Source: Athripsodes cinereus (taxonomy: Eukaryota > Arthropoda > Insecta > Trichoptera > Leptoceridae). From it: a DNA stretch of 64,000 bases. The stretch is from assembly GCA_947579605.1 (NCBI GenBank), contig OX388321.1:24667614-24731613 (forward strand), read 5' to 3'. The notes under the pieces are model-generated. The model was not told the origin of the DNA. It saw only the letters and a program-made list of their open reading frames with translations, and did no database searches. Of this stretch, positions 40,518-51,800 are shown piece after piece (position 1 is the stretch's first letter; each line of letters opens with the position of its first letter). The position numbers and the translations under genes are program-made.

Positions 40518-41448
40518 ATCACGTAAGGAAAATTCATTGTATCAAAGTTGTTATGAATGCAAAAGACCCAAAATAATATAAAATATAAAAAAACCACTGT
40601 TTTATGTTTCACATTATTGTATACCAAAGTATACAACAATTCTGCCTAGCGCTTTCACCAATAAATTGGCATCATCAGGGCGGAGTATAAACTAAATATT
40701 TTGACGTCGGTGTATGTAAAAAATAAACAAATAAACGAAAAATCACGTAAGGAAAATTCATTGCATCAAAGTTTTCATGAATGCAAAAGACCCAAAATAA
40801 CTTGACGTCAGTGTATAAAAAAAAATAAACAAATAAACGAAAAATCACGTAACGAAAATTCATTGCATCAAAGTTTTCATGAATGCAAAAGACCCAAAAT
40901 AACTTGACGTCAGTGTATAAAAAAAAATAAACAAATAAACGAAAAATCACGTAACGAAAATTCATTGTATCAAAGCTATCGTGAATGCATAAGACCCAAA
41001 ATAACTTGACGTCAGTGTATAAAAAAAAATAAACAAATAAACGAAAAATCACGTAAGGAAAATTCATTGCATCAAAGTTTTCATGAATGCAAAAGACCCA
41101 AAATAACTTGACGTCAGTGTATAAAAAAAAATAAACAAATAAACGAAAAATCACGTAAGGAAAATTCATTGCATCAAAGTTTTCATGAATGCAAAAGACC
41201 CAAAATAACTTGACGTCAGTGTATAAAAAAAAATAAACAAATAAACGAAAAATCACGTAACGAAAATTCATTGTATCAAAGCTATCGTGAATGCATAAGA
41301 CCCAAAATAACTTGACGTCAGTGTATGTAAAAAAATAAACAAATAAACGAAAAATCACGTAAGGAAAATTCATTGTATCAAAGTTTTCATGAATGCAAAA
41401 GACCCAAAATAACTTGACGTCAGTGTATGTAAAAAATAAACCAATAAA
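40518..41448. repeat. 102-bp tandem array with TGACGTCA sites
   Basis: CACGTAA starts recur at 40744, 40846, 40948, 41050, 41152, 41254 and 41356, exactly 102 bp apart, with a first partial unit at 40518. Each unit holds TTCATTG, GAATGCAAAAGACCCAAAAT, AACT TGACGTCA GTGTAT and AAATAAACAAATAAACG. Because 102 is a multiple of three, a minus-strand frame stays open for 232 codons; that is a periodicity artefact. Perfect TGACGTCA occurs at 40803, 40905, 41007, 41109, 41211, 41313 and 41415. Two unit variants (GTTTTCATGAATGC and GCTATCGTGAATGC) are interspersed. Confidence 0.92.
40583..40695 (-). repeat. Penelope-type 3' end inside the first array unit
   Basis: Minus strand CTGATGATGCCAATTTATTG then GTGAAAGCGCTAGGC (40644-40678), on to ATAAAACAGTGGTTTTTTTA at 40583-40605. 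It is the same subfamily as 16.2 and 16.6 kb. It interrupts the unit between AAAATAA and GACGTC. Confidence 0.72.
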
Positions 41449-41696
41449 TTGTGAATAGTCTCATTTAGCATTTCGTCAATGTTGTAAAAGATTTTCAATG
41501 TTAAATCATGAACATTATATTCATGGCACTAGACTGTTTTACTTAGTTTGCTAAAAGATTATGAAAACATTTTGGACTCAAGAATCGATTTGACTCAATA
41601 AAATATATTTATTCCTTTGAGATTTAAGTCTATACTTTTATGTTTATAAACATATTATATTCATAGTAAGTAGAAAACTTCATCGAAGTTTAATCT

Positions 41697-41905
41697 TCTT
41701 CTTCTTCACCCTCGCCTTTATCCCATTTACTTGGGGTCGGCTCTCCTAGTCCTCATCTTCCAAGTTTTCCGGTCCTCTGCATCCTCCGATTGTAACTTTG
41801 CCTCCTTCATGTCCCTGGCAATTGTGGATATTCAGTTGATCACTGGTCTGCCTGATCTCTTCTGGGTCCTACTTCTACGTTCATTGTCTTTTTGATCATG
41901 TTAAC
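41697..41905 (-). repeat. LINE 3' end (RTE-like), fourth subfamily
   Basis: Minus strand encodes MKEAKLQSEDAEDRKTWKMR followed by TRRADPK-stop, then a (GAA)n tail visible as CTTCTTCTTC. Second copy at 55.72-55.91 kb. Confidence 0.75.
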
Positions 41906-41962
41906 GAAGTTTAATATGTAGAATATTTACAAATATTAATTTACTGTTTTACCGGATTTAGC

Positions 41963-42292
41963 CACAACGTGCAGATGACAAAACCAATTAGATATCTCGA
42001 TTGGAGAACCATGTATACACAATGTAACATTGTGCAAAATCTAAAGATGGTTGTTTCTATGGTTTGCAAAAAGAGTTTCTCGATTGGTGGACCTTACACG
42101 GTGACAGTGAGAATGACGGAATTGGTGAAAGTTGTCCATGGACACCGAAAGTGATCACTTAAGCCAGCCTAAAGCAAATTCGTTCATTCGAGTTGAGACG
42201 CCTTTCTCACTTCTTTCCATTATATTTTGCACTATGTTACATTGTGTAAACGTGGTTCTCCAATCGAGATATCTGATTGGTTTTGTCGTCTG
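41963..42292. mobile_element. Foldback copy of the 406-bp family (family D copy 1)
   Basis: About 70-bp inverted ends (GCAGATGACAAAACCAATTA to AACATTGTGCAAAATCT, and the complement at 42215-42290). The interior in minus orientation matches family D (TTCACTTTCGGTGTCCATGG-type segment), with the 3' half deleted. In both ends GACAAAACC runs directly into CTCGATTGGAG, the order expected if monomers are joined. Confidence 0.75.
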
Positions 42293-42980
42293 AAGTTTAA
42301 TACTTTATTCAAGAGGTTTAATGAACATCTTTATTTTGAAGGACGCTGAAATAATTATATAATTGAGTGTGAGATTTGCAATATTTCGGAGAATTTCTAG
42401 GATCTGTCTAAGCAAATAAATATTGATTACTTTCGCGACACTCGCAATACAAATGTTTCTGTATCAGTAATTGCTTTCATAAATAATATAAGAATGAAAT
42501 TGGCATGCCTGTAGTCGAATGAACAAATTCATATTTCATTATTAGTTTTAAGCTCGGCTTTGGTCAGAGAAAAAACGTATTGCGTTGAAGAACTAAAACT
42601 CGCCCTCTGTGCATTGAATTGTATAACTATTATCTTTATGATACTTTGTATTGATTTGAAATATTGTAAGCAATGCACAATGAAAATATATTGTAAGAAT
42701 AAAATAAATACGTAAATAAGGAAGACGGTAAGTATAATATGAATTACTTTTCTGCGGAAAAAGTGTCAAAAATCATAAAAAAATTCAACACTTTATTATG
42801 CAGAAGTTTTTTTTGATATTTATTTATTTTCCATTAAAAGTATAAGCCTTTTTGATAGTAGAATACAATCTTAAAATTCCATGGTAAAAATGAAATAAAA
42901 ACTGATCAACAGGTGTATGTTTATTCTTGTTATTTTACATTTAAACATTAGGTTATTTATGTAAATATAACACATAAAAC
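42293..42980. other. No gene seen
   Basis: AT-rich without recognisable features. Confidence 0.45.
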
Positions 42981-42983
42981 TAC

Positions 42984-43104
42984 AATAAGGCTAAGAAAAG
43001 ACAACGTTATCTTATTCGGTAGTCTTCCGGATGAGACTTGAACCCGCAACCCATCTTTTACGCGAGGTGTGCTTTGTCCAATTAAGGTACCGGGCGACAT
43101 CCGA
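42984..43104 (-). repeat. tRNA-derived SINE, family C
   Basis: Minus strand: box A-like TACCTTAATTGG, box B GGTTCAAGTCT, then GACTACCGAATAAGATAACG and TTGTCTTTTCTTAGCCTTAT. Partial copies: 27.87-27.94 kb (palindrome) and 60.41-60.48 kb (plus). Confidence 0.78.
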
Positions 43105-43539
43105 AGACTCGGATATTCTCTCTTACAAACCCCTATGACAGCTTATAATAATATTTAGACATCTGCTAATAATTATAAATTAGTACAAAAATATCCCAAA
43201 AGTTCAAACAGTGCACAAGTCAAATATTTTACAAACAAACATACTTATTAATAAACGTATCAAAATATTTATACAATGATTTCGTTAGCTCTGTTCGACT
43301 TGGACTCCTTCCAATGAACCGTAATTCGATTTTGTATATTGAATTGTTTTAAAATAAATTCTCCATACATTCACTTGAATTTAAATTAGCTTTTCAACTT
43401 CGGATTATGCTCGCATACTCGTATAAGTATTAGCAGCTATAATCCATTTGAATTGTTTCAGTTTCAAATTGACGTATATTTTTAATCTTTTTTGTAAAAT
43501 ATTAGATAAGTATGCGTATATGAAACCATTTAGAACATA

Positions 43540-43790
43540 TTATGTTTAGAATTTTTTTCTTATTTTATTGTTTATTGTTTAACTGAGTTGTTCGGCGCCA
43601 TTTAGGAGGGAAATCTTGATCCATTCGAGATCTGAAATATGAGATTGCAAAAAAATGCATTAAATGTTTCTCTGGTGGACGACTATAACGCACGTCATTC
43701 ATGGATACCAACAGTGGTCACATAAGTAACCTAGAGCGAATTCATACGCTGTGGGACGCCCTTCATTACATTTCGCAAGTCTTTTTTTGA
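43540..43790 (-). repeat. Family D copy, diverged
   Basis: GGCGCCATTTAGGAGGGAAA, TGAGATTGCAAAAA and GGTGGACGACTATAACG follow the minus-strand order of family D (GGCGCCATTTAGACGGGAGA, TGAGATCCCAAAAAGATGG, GGTGGACCTTAC). Strongly mutated. Confidence 0.65.
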
Positions 43791-43993
43791 CAGCCTTACG
43801 AGTCCCCTAACACTCCAATGTTGTTGTTATATGAACGGTACGCTGTGAAAGAAGGTCTTTTGAGTTCTTAGAATTATTTTTTATGAAATATCAGAGCTTT
43901 ACTGCAAATTTTTATTTTGATTAACGCCAATTTTAAGTGGATCTAGTACGAGTATATTGCGTTGCACATATAATATTTATGTATGTAAGTTAT

Positions 43994-44005
43994 CGAGTAT
44001 TCTAT
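43994..44005. repeat. Target duplication of the RTE LINE, left
   Basis: CGAGTATTCTAT here and at 45383-45394, on the two sides of the LINE insertion. Confidence 0.75.
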
Positions 44006-45382
44006 ACTATACTATACTATACTATACTATACTATACTATACTATACTATACTATACCCTCACGCCGTGTCCCAAGTGGGGTAGGCAGAGAGAACGGAAC
44101 GCCAAACAGATCTATCTTTACACACTTCCTTCGCTTCCTCCACATTCATACAGTTCCTCATACACGCACGTCGTTTCCTCTTACTCAACACGCGGCCGTC
44201 CTTGAGAATTTGGTCCACGTGATCAAGCCACGTGGTTATCGGACGCCCGCGTTTCCTCACACCCTTTCTTTCAGATAAGTATATCCTCTTTGTCATTCTT
44301 TCCTCTTTCATTGACCAAGTTCCACATTACCAAACCATCTCAATTTATTTACACGCATTCTGTCCACAACAGTCTTCTTGCATCCGCTCATTCTTCTAAT
44401 ATCCTCATTCTTCACTCTATCACGCAGCGTTTTACCAACCATTCTTCTCAACGATCGCATCTCTACTGCATTTATTCCACTTTCGTCCTTCTTCAACCAC
44501 GTCCATGTCTCGCTTGCATACGTAAGTGACGGTACCAGAATGGTATTGTGCACCAGCATTTTAGCCATGTTCGACACATTGTCATTGCTGACAATGGGTC
44601 GAAGTGCACCGTTTACTCTAGCACCGGCCACTTTCCTTCTTTCAATGTCCCTATCGCATCTTCCATCCCTCGTAAACATACTTCCCAAATATACATACTC
44701 ACTTACTTGCTCCAAACATTCGTCACCAACTTTAATCTCGCAAATCGTTTTTTCATTCTCTCTTTCAAAAACAAGAACTTTCGTCTTCATAACATTCATT
44801 TTCAAACCATTCAAATTGCAACTATCATACACACACGTAACAATCTCTTGTAAGTCCCTTTCACTCTCAGCCATTAACACCAAATCATCTGCGTACATCA
44901 ATGCATTCACCCGAAACCCATTCAGCTCGACACCAACATCCATCTCTTTCACAGGTCGCATACAGTAGTCGAAGAATAGGTTGAACAGCAACGGAGACAT
45001 GACACAACCTTGCTTCACTCCCTTGGTGAGGACAAACCACTCCGAGAGAGTGTTATTTACCCTCACGCAAGCGGAGCTTCCCACGTAAAGTGAAGATATT
45101 GCGCGGATCAACCGGCTGCTCACCCCATACTCCGACAACACGCGCCACAACCTTTCCCGGTCCACTCGATCATATGCTTTCTCCAGATCCACGAACGCAC
45201 AAAAAAGCCTCTGGTGTTTACCCAGAAACTTCTCTATAACCATTCGCAGGGAGAAGATCTGATCGGTGCACCCTCTGCCATTCAAAAAAGCTCCTTGCGC
45301 ATCCCATATCTTACACTCAGTTATCTTTCGTACTCTCTCAATCAAAATTCTACCATACAGTTTCCCTATTGATTATTCTATC
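44006..45382 (-). mobile_element. 5'-truncated RTE-like LINE insertion
   Basis: 1.38-kb minus-strand insertion: 5' breakpoint inside the reverse transcriptase domain, 3' UTR ending near 44056 (GTGTCCCAAGTGGGGTAGGC on the plus strand), and a (GTATA)n tail at 44006-44055. The 12-bp target duplication CGAGTATTCTAT flanks it. One frameshift near 44305 separates two otherwise open frames. Shorter relatives lie at 0.9, 25.4, 57.3, 58.2 and 59.2 kb. Confidence 0.88.
44060..45366 (-). pseudogene. RTE-like reverse transcriptase, truncated and frameshifted
   Basis: The upstream frame (45345-44308) covers reverse transcriptase motifs: IWDAQGAFLNGRGCTDQIF, FVDLEKAYDRVDRERLW (catalytic D), KGVKQGCVMSPLLFNLFFD and YADDLVLMAE (catalytic DD). 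The post-RT region follows (YVYLGSMFTRDGRCDRDI, ETWTWLKKDESGINAVEMRS, NKLRWFG). It stops after NVELGQ. The frame resumes at 44311 with ERMTKRIYLSERKG, RKRGRPITTWLDHVDQILKD and LSAYPTWDTA. Fingers, endonuclease and N-terminus are missing, so the copy is dead. Motifs fit the RTE-related clade. Confidence 0.9.
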
Positions 45383-45394
45383 CGAGTATTCTAT

Positions 45395-46640
45395 GATAGA
45401 CAAATATTGGTACAAAATCAAATTATCAATTCTTATATCTCATTTTTACAGTAAAAAGAGGACGATCTGAACATTTTTTACATCCAGTTAGTCCACATTA
45501 GTGGAAAAGGTCGTGATGACAAAGACAACTATAAGCTTAAAATGATATAATTCAAAGATGAAGTTTAAGTCAAAAAAATCTGAAGTCGAGAATTGAAATA
45601 AATAATCGAAGCCCAAAATTGTAATCTTTTAAGATACGTTTTGGTATTGTTACACAATGCTCTGCAGTAAGAACAATACGTAATGGCGGTCGTTGTGTGC
45701 CTCAACAAGATGGCGGAGGGAGAGAGCTGTTTCCTGTTTCCGCTAAGCGCGTCCATTGTGGTTTGTGGCGGTCACACGGATCGTTAGGCTTAGAATGTAG
45801 AAATTAGTAGAGAATCTCCTAATACCTACTCAGCTATAATGATACAACATTATAAACTAACAAGCAACAAACCCTGCATCAGAGAGATATCATCAAATGG
45901 TTTTTTTTTAATAATTTGCATCGCACATTGTACCACTTCTCTTACGGTATAGACAGAACGATCGAGTTCTTTTTATTCTGATTCTAAAATCAGCTTTTGT
46001 TTGGTCACTTTAATACAATTTCTAATGCACGCACTCTTATTCAATATGCCCGAAAAGCGCTCGTCTTGTAATAGCTGGTTGACTTGATCTTACCAATTAA
46101 TTCTCGGTCGGCCCATATCGCCGAGTACAATTCCACTTAGCTCTTGATACTTTTCCAATTTATCCGACTGTCTTTATTAATTCTTTCAACACGATATGTT
46201 TTTAATGCGTTAAATATGTGCAATTTGCTATCTCAAATTGAGTTCAATAAATAACGAAAACAATGCATTAGTTAATCCATTGTTTGACTTGTTAAAGTGG
46301 CTATAAAGGACACACATGTAAACCAAAATACGTAAATATGAACAGATTGAAATATTAACACGTCGATTGCACATTATTCTTATAAAGAAATACAAAGTTA
46401 TATTGTTTGTGTTCTTTATGTTTTCATATTTTGAAATATTGTTAAATACAAAGCCACTCGAGTCTTTGGTGATTAATTAAGAAAATAAACATTATATTGC
46501 ATCATTAAAAACCCGGCATTGTTCCGAAAAGAATAAAATTGCAAATTAAATATTATTAGAAAGATATATTAATATACGTAACCACAAACTTTAAATATGA
46601 ATACTTTCATTTTTAAAAGAACTTTAAAGACTTTCAAAAA
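45395..46640. other. No gene; one CpG-rich patch
   Basis: 45685-45785 is GC/CpG-richer and contains ACAAGATGGCGGAGGGAG, a YY1/Pho-like promoter motif, but no coding exon is visible next to it. The rest is AT-rich. Confidence 0.35.
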
Positions 46641-46647
46641 GGACTGC

Positions 46648-46745
46648 GTCTTAAATTTCCTCAATCTTTATTTTTTCGAGCACCTGCCTTTTACAGGACA
46701 CTTGAAAACTACGGAAAGGAGTTGAAGACCAATTCTGTCCACTGA
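46648..46745 (-). repeat. SINE family G fragment
   Basis: TTTATTTTTTCGAGCACCTG, CCTTTTACAGGACACTTGAA and AGACCAATTCTGTCCACTGA follow the family body order. Confidence 0.65.
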
Positions 46746-46787
46746 ATAAATATTTCAATATTAAATACTCGTATAATCAATATACAG

Positions 46788-47170
46788 AGAGCGAGTTTAT
46801 CACAGAGGCGCGACATTTCCAACTTACCCAATTTCACGTAAATTTCATTATGAACTTTTAAGAAAAGAAGAAAGGAGAAATAGCGGAAGAGAACAGGTAG
46901 AAAAACGGACTAGGAAACAAATGCCAAATTTTGAGTGATAAAATTATTCTTGACCATCCGCTTGATGGCGTGAAGAGTGTAGGTATATTGTATTTTCCGG
47001 TTCACAAATGCATTGAGAAAAAATGGGGCGGGGGGAAGTTAATAAAATTATATAAAGATAAAGTGATCCTTGACCGTCCGATTGATGGCATGAAGATTTT
47101 GTGTTTATCGGTTCACAAATTTATTGTAAAAAATGGGGGGGGGGGAGTTAATAAAATTATATAAAGAATA
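46788..47170 (-). repeat. CR1-like LINE 3' end with tandem duplication
   Basis: 46790-46930 matches the minus-strand 3' UTR and C-terminus also at 50.26-50.50 kb. A segment of about 118 bp (ATTCTTGACCATCCGCTTGA to GTTAATAAAATTATATAAAG) is duplicated in tandem at 46940-47055 and 47058-47165. It contains G-runs GGGGCGGGGGG and GGGGGGGGGG. A plus-strand frame of 77 codons crosses both units but reflects the duplication only. Confidence 0.65.
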
Positions 47171-47499
47171 AGGTAAATGATGCGAAACGCCATATTTCAA
47201 AAATTATTATGTGAAAAAATATAATATTATCTATAAGCAGAAAGAAAAAATGACGAAGTAAAAAGTATGTTAATATTAAATCTACTAGCTGATTACCCGG
47301 TAACATGGTATTCTGATGCTGTACCTAAATATGTTAATTAAATAAAAACTTTATTCAATCTAATATTTCACAAATATCCGCTTTCTTGCGGGGCATTCAA
47401 AACTCACAAAAAGGAAAAAAAAAATCTCGTGATCATGAATAAGCAATAAGCTTTAAAAAATGCAGTTTTATAGAACACAAAATAAAAAATATTTTTGCA

Positions 47500-47768
47500 T
47501 ACTTAGTTTTGCGATATTTCGAGCACATTGCAAGAAGAGAGAATGGCAACCTGGAAAAAGTAATTATGACTGGGGTTGTAGAAGGGAGGAGGGGAAGGGG
47601 CAGAGTGCCAATAAGATGGAGTGACCAAATTAAGGAGGCCACACAGAGCTCACTTCACGGGGCCTTACACATGGCGGAGGATCGCTCAACATGAAGACAG
47701 ATGGTTTACAGAACGATGCATGATGGTCACGATCCTCAGGATTTAGGGACCGACAGAGATGATGAGTT
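47500..47768 (+). pseudogene. RTE-like LINE C-terminus, third subfamily
   Basis: Encodes RRENGNLEKVIMTGVVEGRR then GRGRVPIRWSDQIKEATQSS and MAEDRST before a premature stop; downstream MHDGHDPQD in another frame is the family end. Same family as 33.0-33.24 kb (minus). Confidence 0.8.
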
Positions 47769-48689
47769 ACGAAAAACTCACTTTTGGATTTGTTGGATTT
47801 CGAAGCCAGACAAATGTTATTAATCAATTATTTTTTTAATCACAATTTAAGAATAATAATTATAAATTTGAATCATTTAAACATTGACCAAAATATGTAC
47901 CTACAATGGTTTTAAATTTACAAAAAAAAACAATGGAAAAATTCACAGTACATTTGCATAAAAGCAAATAAGAGCTTACTACATACAAACATACCGCTTG
48001 TTTTCTTCAAATAAACTTGAAAGTTTTTAAATGTTTAGTGATGAAACAATTTCTGTCGGAGATGGCACATGTAGTGGGCCGCCACCAGAAGAAGTTGGCT
48101 AGGACAAATAGAATCAAACATTTGTGTTTAAAGAGATGGCTTGGAGTGACCAGAGACCCTGAAAGCGGTAACAATGGACAATAGCAATTTCTGGAAGAAG
48201 TATCTAGAGACAATAATGCTTCCCCAATTCAATAAGGACAAGGAGATGAAGATGTGGGTATGCATGTATAGCAGTAGGTCCTATAATATATTTCAATTAT
48301 TGTATTCTATAATATATGTAATATATAATAATGATATAGGTACCTACTTGTGGTATAATATTGTAGGTATATGTGTGTGAAAAGGAAATGTTGGGTAAAA
48401 GGAAATAAATAAATGTTGATGACTGCACAAGAAGAAAACGCCTGTCTTTGAGCAGATGTCGATGAAATATTATGTCCCATCCCTTGCAGTAAGGGTTGCT
48501 TGGAAATGTCCAAGTGAAACTATCAAATAATGTCAATATCATTAGCACGACAAAATATAAAGCAATTGACAGGAATAACATGGCTCAATAACAACTAGAT
48601 ACCATAGTTAATAGACAAATAGATGAAGCAAAAAATTTAATAATTCTTATTTTAATTTGAACAGGATAAAAAGAGAGTAATATTGGAGG

Positions 48690-48850
48690 GAAAATAAAAG
48701 GACTTAAGAGAGATTGATAGGGGACAAATTTCGTGGCTGCGTAACGTAAAAGATTGGACTGAAGCAACGGAAGTGGAGGAATTGTTCGAGACAGTGCAAG
48801 ATCGCAGAGTGTTAGCTATTAATAATCGCCAACGTCGTAGGGATCTGAAA
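48690..48850 (+). repeat. LINE 3' end fragment
   Basis: Encodes QISWLRNVKDWTEATEVEEL then FETVQDRRVLAINNRQRR. The SWLxNxxxWTxxxxxELxxxxxDR pattern is the terminal segment of a further RTE-like LINE family. Confidence 0.72.
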
Positions 48851-48859
48851 GGGTATACA

Positions 48860-50250
48860 AAGAAAAAAATGCATTAGATGTCTGTAGCCATGCAGTCATA
48901 TTCAATGAATATTTATATTGGTCACGTTTTGAAGTAGTTGAGAAATTCATCACAAATAAAGGTTTCATCATTTGCTTTTTCAATCCTGGTTTATCGTTTC
49001 TCTTGTCTTAATAAAGTTCTGTAATACTTGTAGTAAGCTACGCAACCGACTCCAACGCCTTGTGGTGTGATATTGTGTCGGGATCTTTTCAAAGTATTAA
49101 AATACATAATAAAATATCCCTGTTTATTTTTTATGCCCTGAAAATAAATTCACTTGCTGAAAATCTGCGACCATTTGTGTTCTAGTTGAGTTATTATGTT
49201 ATGTTATTTAATAAATAATAAAGGGTACAAAGCTGTTATTGTTGCAAAAAATATTATTTTATCATTCATGTTATATTTTATTTAGAGAATAAGCTATTTT
49301 TGGAAACTAGAAAGTTGTAAATAGACTCCACAAAATTAGGACAGATTGAAACATGCGTTTCGTTCTACTACAGATTAAACAACGGGAGAAAAACGTCTAA
49401 CGGCTTTTATGGTCATAATTAATCTGCTTTTTTTCTTCGCCAACTACTTGCTCCAACTACATTGTGTATGAGAATTTGTGTATTGTATATAAGACGCTCA
49501 CGCTGTGGATAAATATAATAAAATAAACGAATATTATTTTATATGGATGACCTGAATATTTGCAGGCATGGTTACTCCACTTTCGGTAGATGCTGTAATA
49601 TATAAAATACAAAAATGAATAAATGAAAAGTTGATAGTTAATGTAGGCTGGACTGTCTTAGGAACCCATGCCGGGGCACCGGGCGAATCAAATTGTGCAG
49701 TATTTTCGGAATCTTTTTTTTAATGCAAGATTCAATGAATCTATTGTCAGATTTGTAATGCGTAATAGGATATAATGAATCTATTGTACAAAGGATTTTG
49801 ATTTTCAAGCCCTTCTAAGAAATCTAGCTTCTGTTCACAGTCTAACTAAACAAGAAATTTCTAGAATTGCCTAAGTTTCAACAATCAGTCAAGCGTAGGT
49901 ATACAAGTTTCCGGTGAATGAGATTGAAGATTTAATTTGATTCTGAGAAGAAAATAAAACAATATTACTTAATGAAATTCATAATATGTGTTAAGCAGAA
50001 AGGAGCTATATTTGTAACCTTGCTCTAAATAACGTTATGCTTGTTACGTGAGTTCGGAGTAAGTTGACAGTGAGACTTTACATTCTGGATATACACACAA
50101 TTAATATTCAAATAAATGTTTTCTCGGTTCTCAAAATGCTTTCAGTATTTTATTTGTTTATTCTTTACTGCACATTGATTTCAAGAGGGACATGAACTGT
50201 GGCTCATACGTAGAGCTGAAAAGACTGGCTGAGAATAGAGACGAATGAAT
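48860..50250. other. No gene seen
   Basis: AT-rich; frames short. Nothing recognisable. Confidence 0.45.
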
Positions 50251-50254
50251 GAAT

Positions 50255-50515
50255 CAATATACACAGAGGGTTATTTTATCGCGGAGACGCGATGTCTTCC
50301 AACTAACCTGATCTTACAAAACGCTAACAAAAAAAAATTAAGGAAAGAAGAGAGAAGGTACAAGGGAGAGGAATAGGTAGTGAAAGAAGCTAGAAAACAG
50401 ATGCCAAATTTTGAGTGAGAAAGTGGTTCTTGACCGCTCGTTTGAAAGCGCGAAGAGTAGGGAGCAACCTTATTCTGGAAGTCAGACTATTCCAACATTA
50501 GTAGGATTAGTAGCA
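50255..50515 (-). pseudogene. CR1-like LINE C-terminus and 3' UTR
   Basis: Minus strand encodes WNSLTSRIRLLPTLRAFKRA then VKNHFLTQNLASVF-stop, the C-terminal CR1-like module, followed by a 3' UTR with the TATCGC-hairpin (TTTTATCGCGGAGACGCGAT on the plus strand). 5'-truncated. Confidence 0.78.
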
Positions 50516-50525
50516 ACCTAATTGC

Positions 50526-50685
50526 ATGTTAATAATAATAATAAACTTTTTTGCACAATACATATTTACAAAGTTATAAAATAATGTGATACAAATAAAT
50601 GATATTGTACAATGGGCGAGTTAATCGCAGAAACGATATCTTCCAACTAACCCATGTTACGAATATTATGTAGGCTTTTCCCTTC
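50526..50685 (-). repeat. Truncated 3' end of the full-length LINE family
   Basis: The (TAA)n at 50531-50545 is the tail; TACAATGGGCGAGTTAATCG and GATATCTTCCAACTAACCCA match the 3' UTR at 14.73-14.78 kb on the opposite strand. Confidence 0.75.
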
Positions 50686-50999
50686 ATGCTACAAAAAGAC
50701 TTTTAGAAGGGGTGGACCTCATCGCTGAATTGAAAATGTTACTTATGCAACTAAAAAGGATACTAAAACGTTACAAAAAAGAATGGAATATACTTTCTAA
50801 CGATGAATTTTCCTATTCTGTTCCTTTGTATACATGTTTTGTATATATACAGAGGTTTAACATGTAAAAGGTTTTGGCCGTAAATATTTGTAAATAAATA
50901 AATAAATATGTTTATGATGTGAATGCACTTGATTAGTAACGTGACAGAAATCATTGTTTTGGCATTTTGACAACTTTCAATATAATTTATCTTTCAGTG

Positions 51000-51240
51000 C
51001 CCTTGAGATTTATTTATTTATTTATTTCAATTTTACAGGATACATACAGTTGATACAAAAAATACAATGGTCTATAACATATTTAGCAATAAGCAAACCA
51101 GTGAAGATCCCTATATTACCCTTATGTGCTCTACAAAACATACATAACCAAACACAACAGATAAATAAAAAAACAACAATTACAGTTTTGGACCAGAGAT
51201 GGTGCAATAATAATTATTGCTCACTGACGGGATAATAGAA
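51000..51240 (-). repeat. Putative LINE 3' UTR with (AAAT)n tail
   Basis: A (TTTA)n run at 51011-51027 followed by unique-looking sequence. Similar tails begin at 60478 and 61717. Class not certain. Confidence 0.4.
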
Positions 51241-51767
51241 TTATTATTTCACAATCATTATTAAGATGCTTTTAGCAGTACAGTATTTCAAATGAAAACA
51301 TTAGGGGTTAAGAAAAAAGTGTAACATTGAAAATTTATTATTAATATTTGGTGTGGACGGTCTATAAATCCATTTTATTGGTCTCTCAGTGAACGTTGAA
51401 ATAAATATTGTATTTTTTTTGTTCACATCGGCAATGGTTGAAACAGTAAATAATATAAAATATCTCCATAACTTCCTTTTGTACGGCAATTCACCTGGTG
51501 TTAATGTGTAAATTAACTTGAAAGTGTCGGTAATTTTCGGTGCATCCTTGAAACTTCTTGGGGTGTAAGAATTATCAAAATAATGATAAATAGTTCTGGA
51601 ATTTTGAAACTTTACCAAAACACCAACACTTTTATTTTCAATAATGATTAAATAGAAGGAATCTTGATATTACCGATGAATGTAAACCTCTTGCATATGT
51701 ATAATTTTGTTAATCTTTTTTATGGTCACTTTAGTGCACCTTCTGCTAGGGTAAAAGCTAATATAAT

Positions 51768-51800
51768 CATTCAGAAACCTCGATTGGAGAACCATGTCTA
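51768..51800 (+). repeat. Family D copy 2, left piece
   Basis: TTCAGAAACCTCGATTGGAG followed by AACCATGTCTA is the start of family D. It continues after the nested TIR element at 54142. Confidence 0.85.

Noticed and set aside
40675..41373. Minus-strand ORF of 232 codons
   Set aside because: It is open only because the 102-bp tandem unit is a multiple of three and stop-free in that frame; each unit repeats the same 34 hydrophobic residues.
40518..41448. CRISPR-like array
   Set aside because: Units are contiguous and nearly identical over their whole length with no unique spacers, and the genome is eukaryotic.
44378..44968. Plus-strand ORF of 196 codons
   Set aside because: Antisense shadow of the RTE-like reverse transcriptase.
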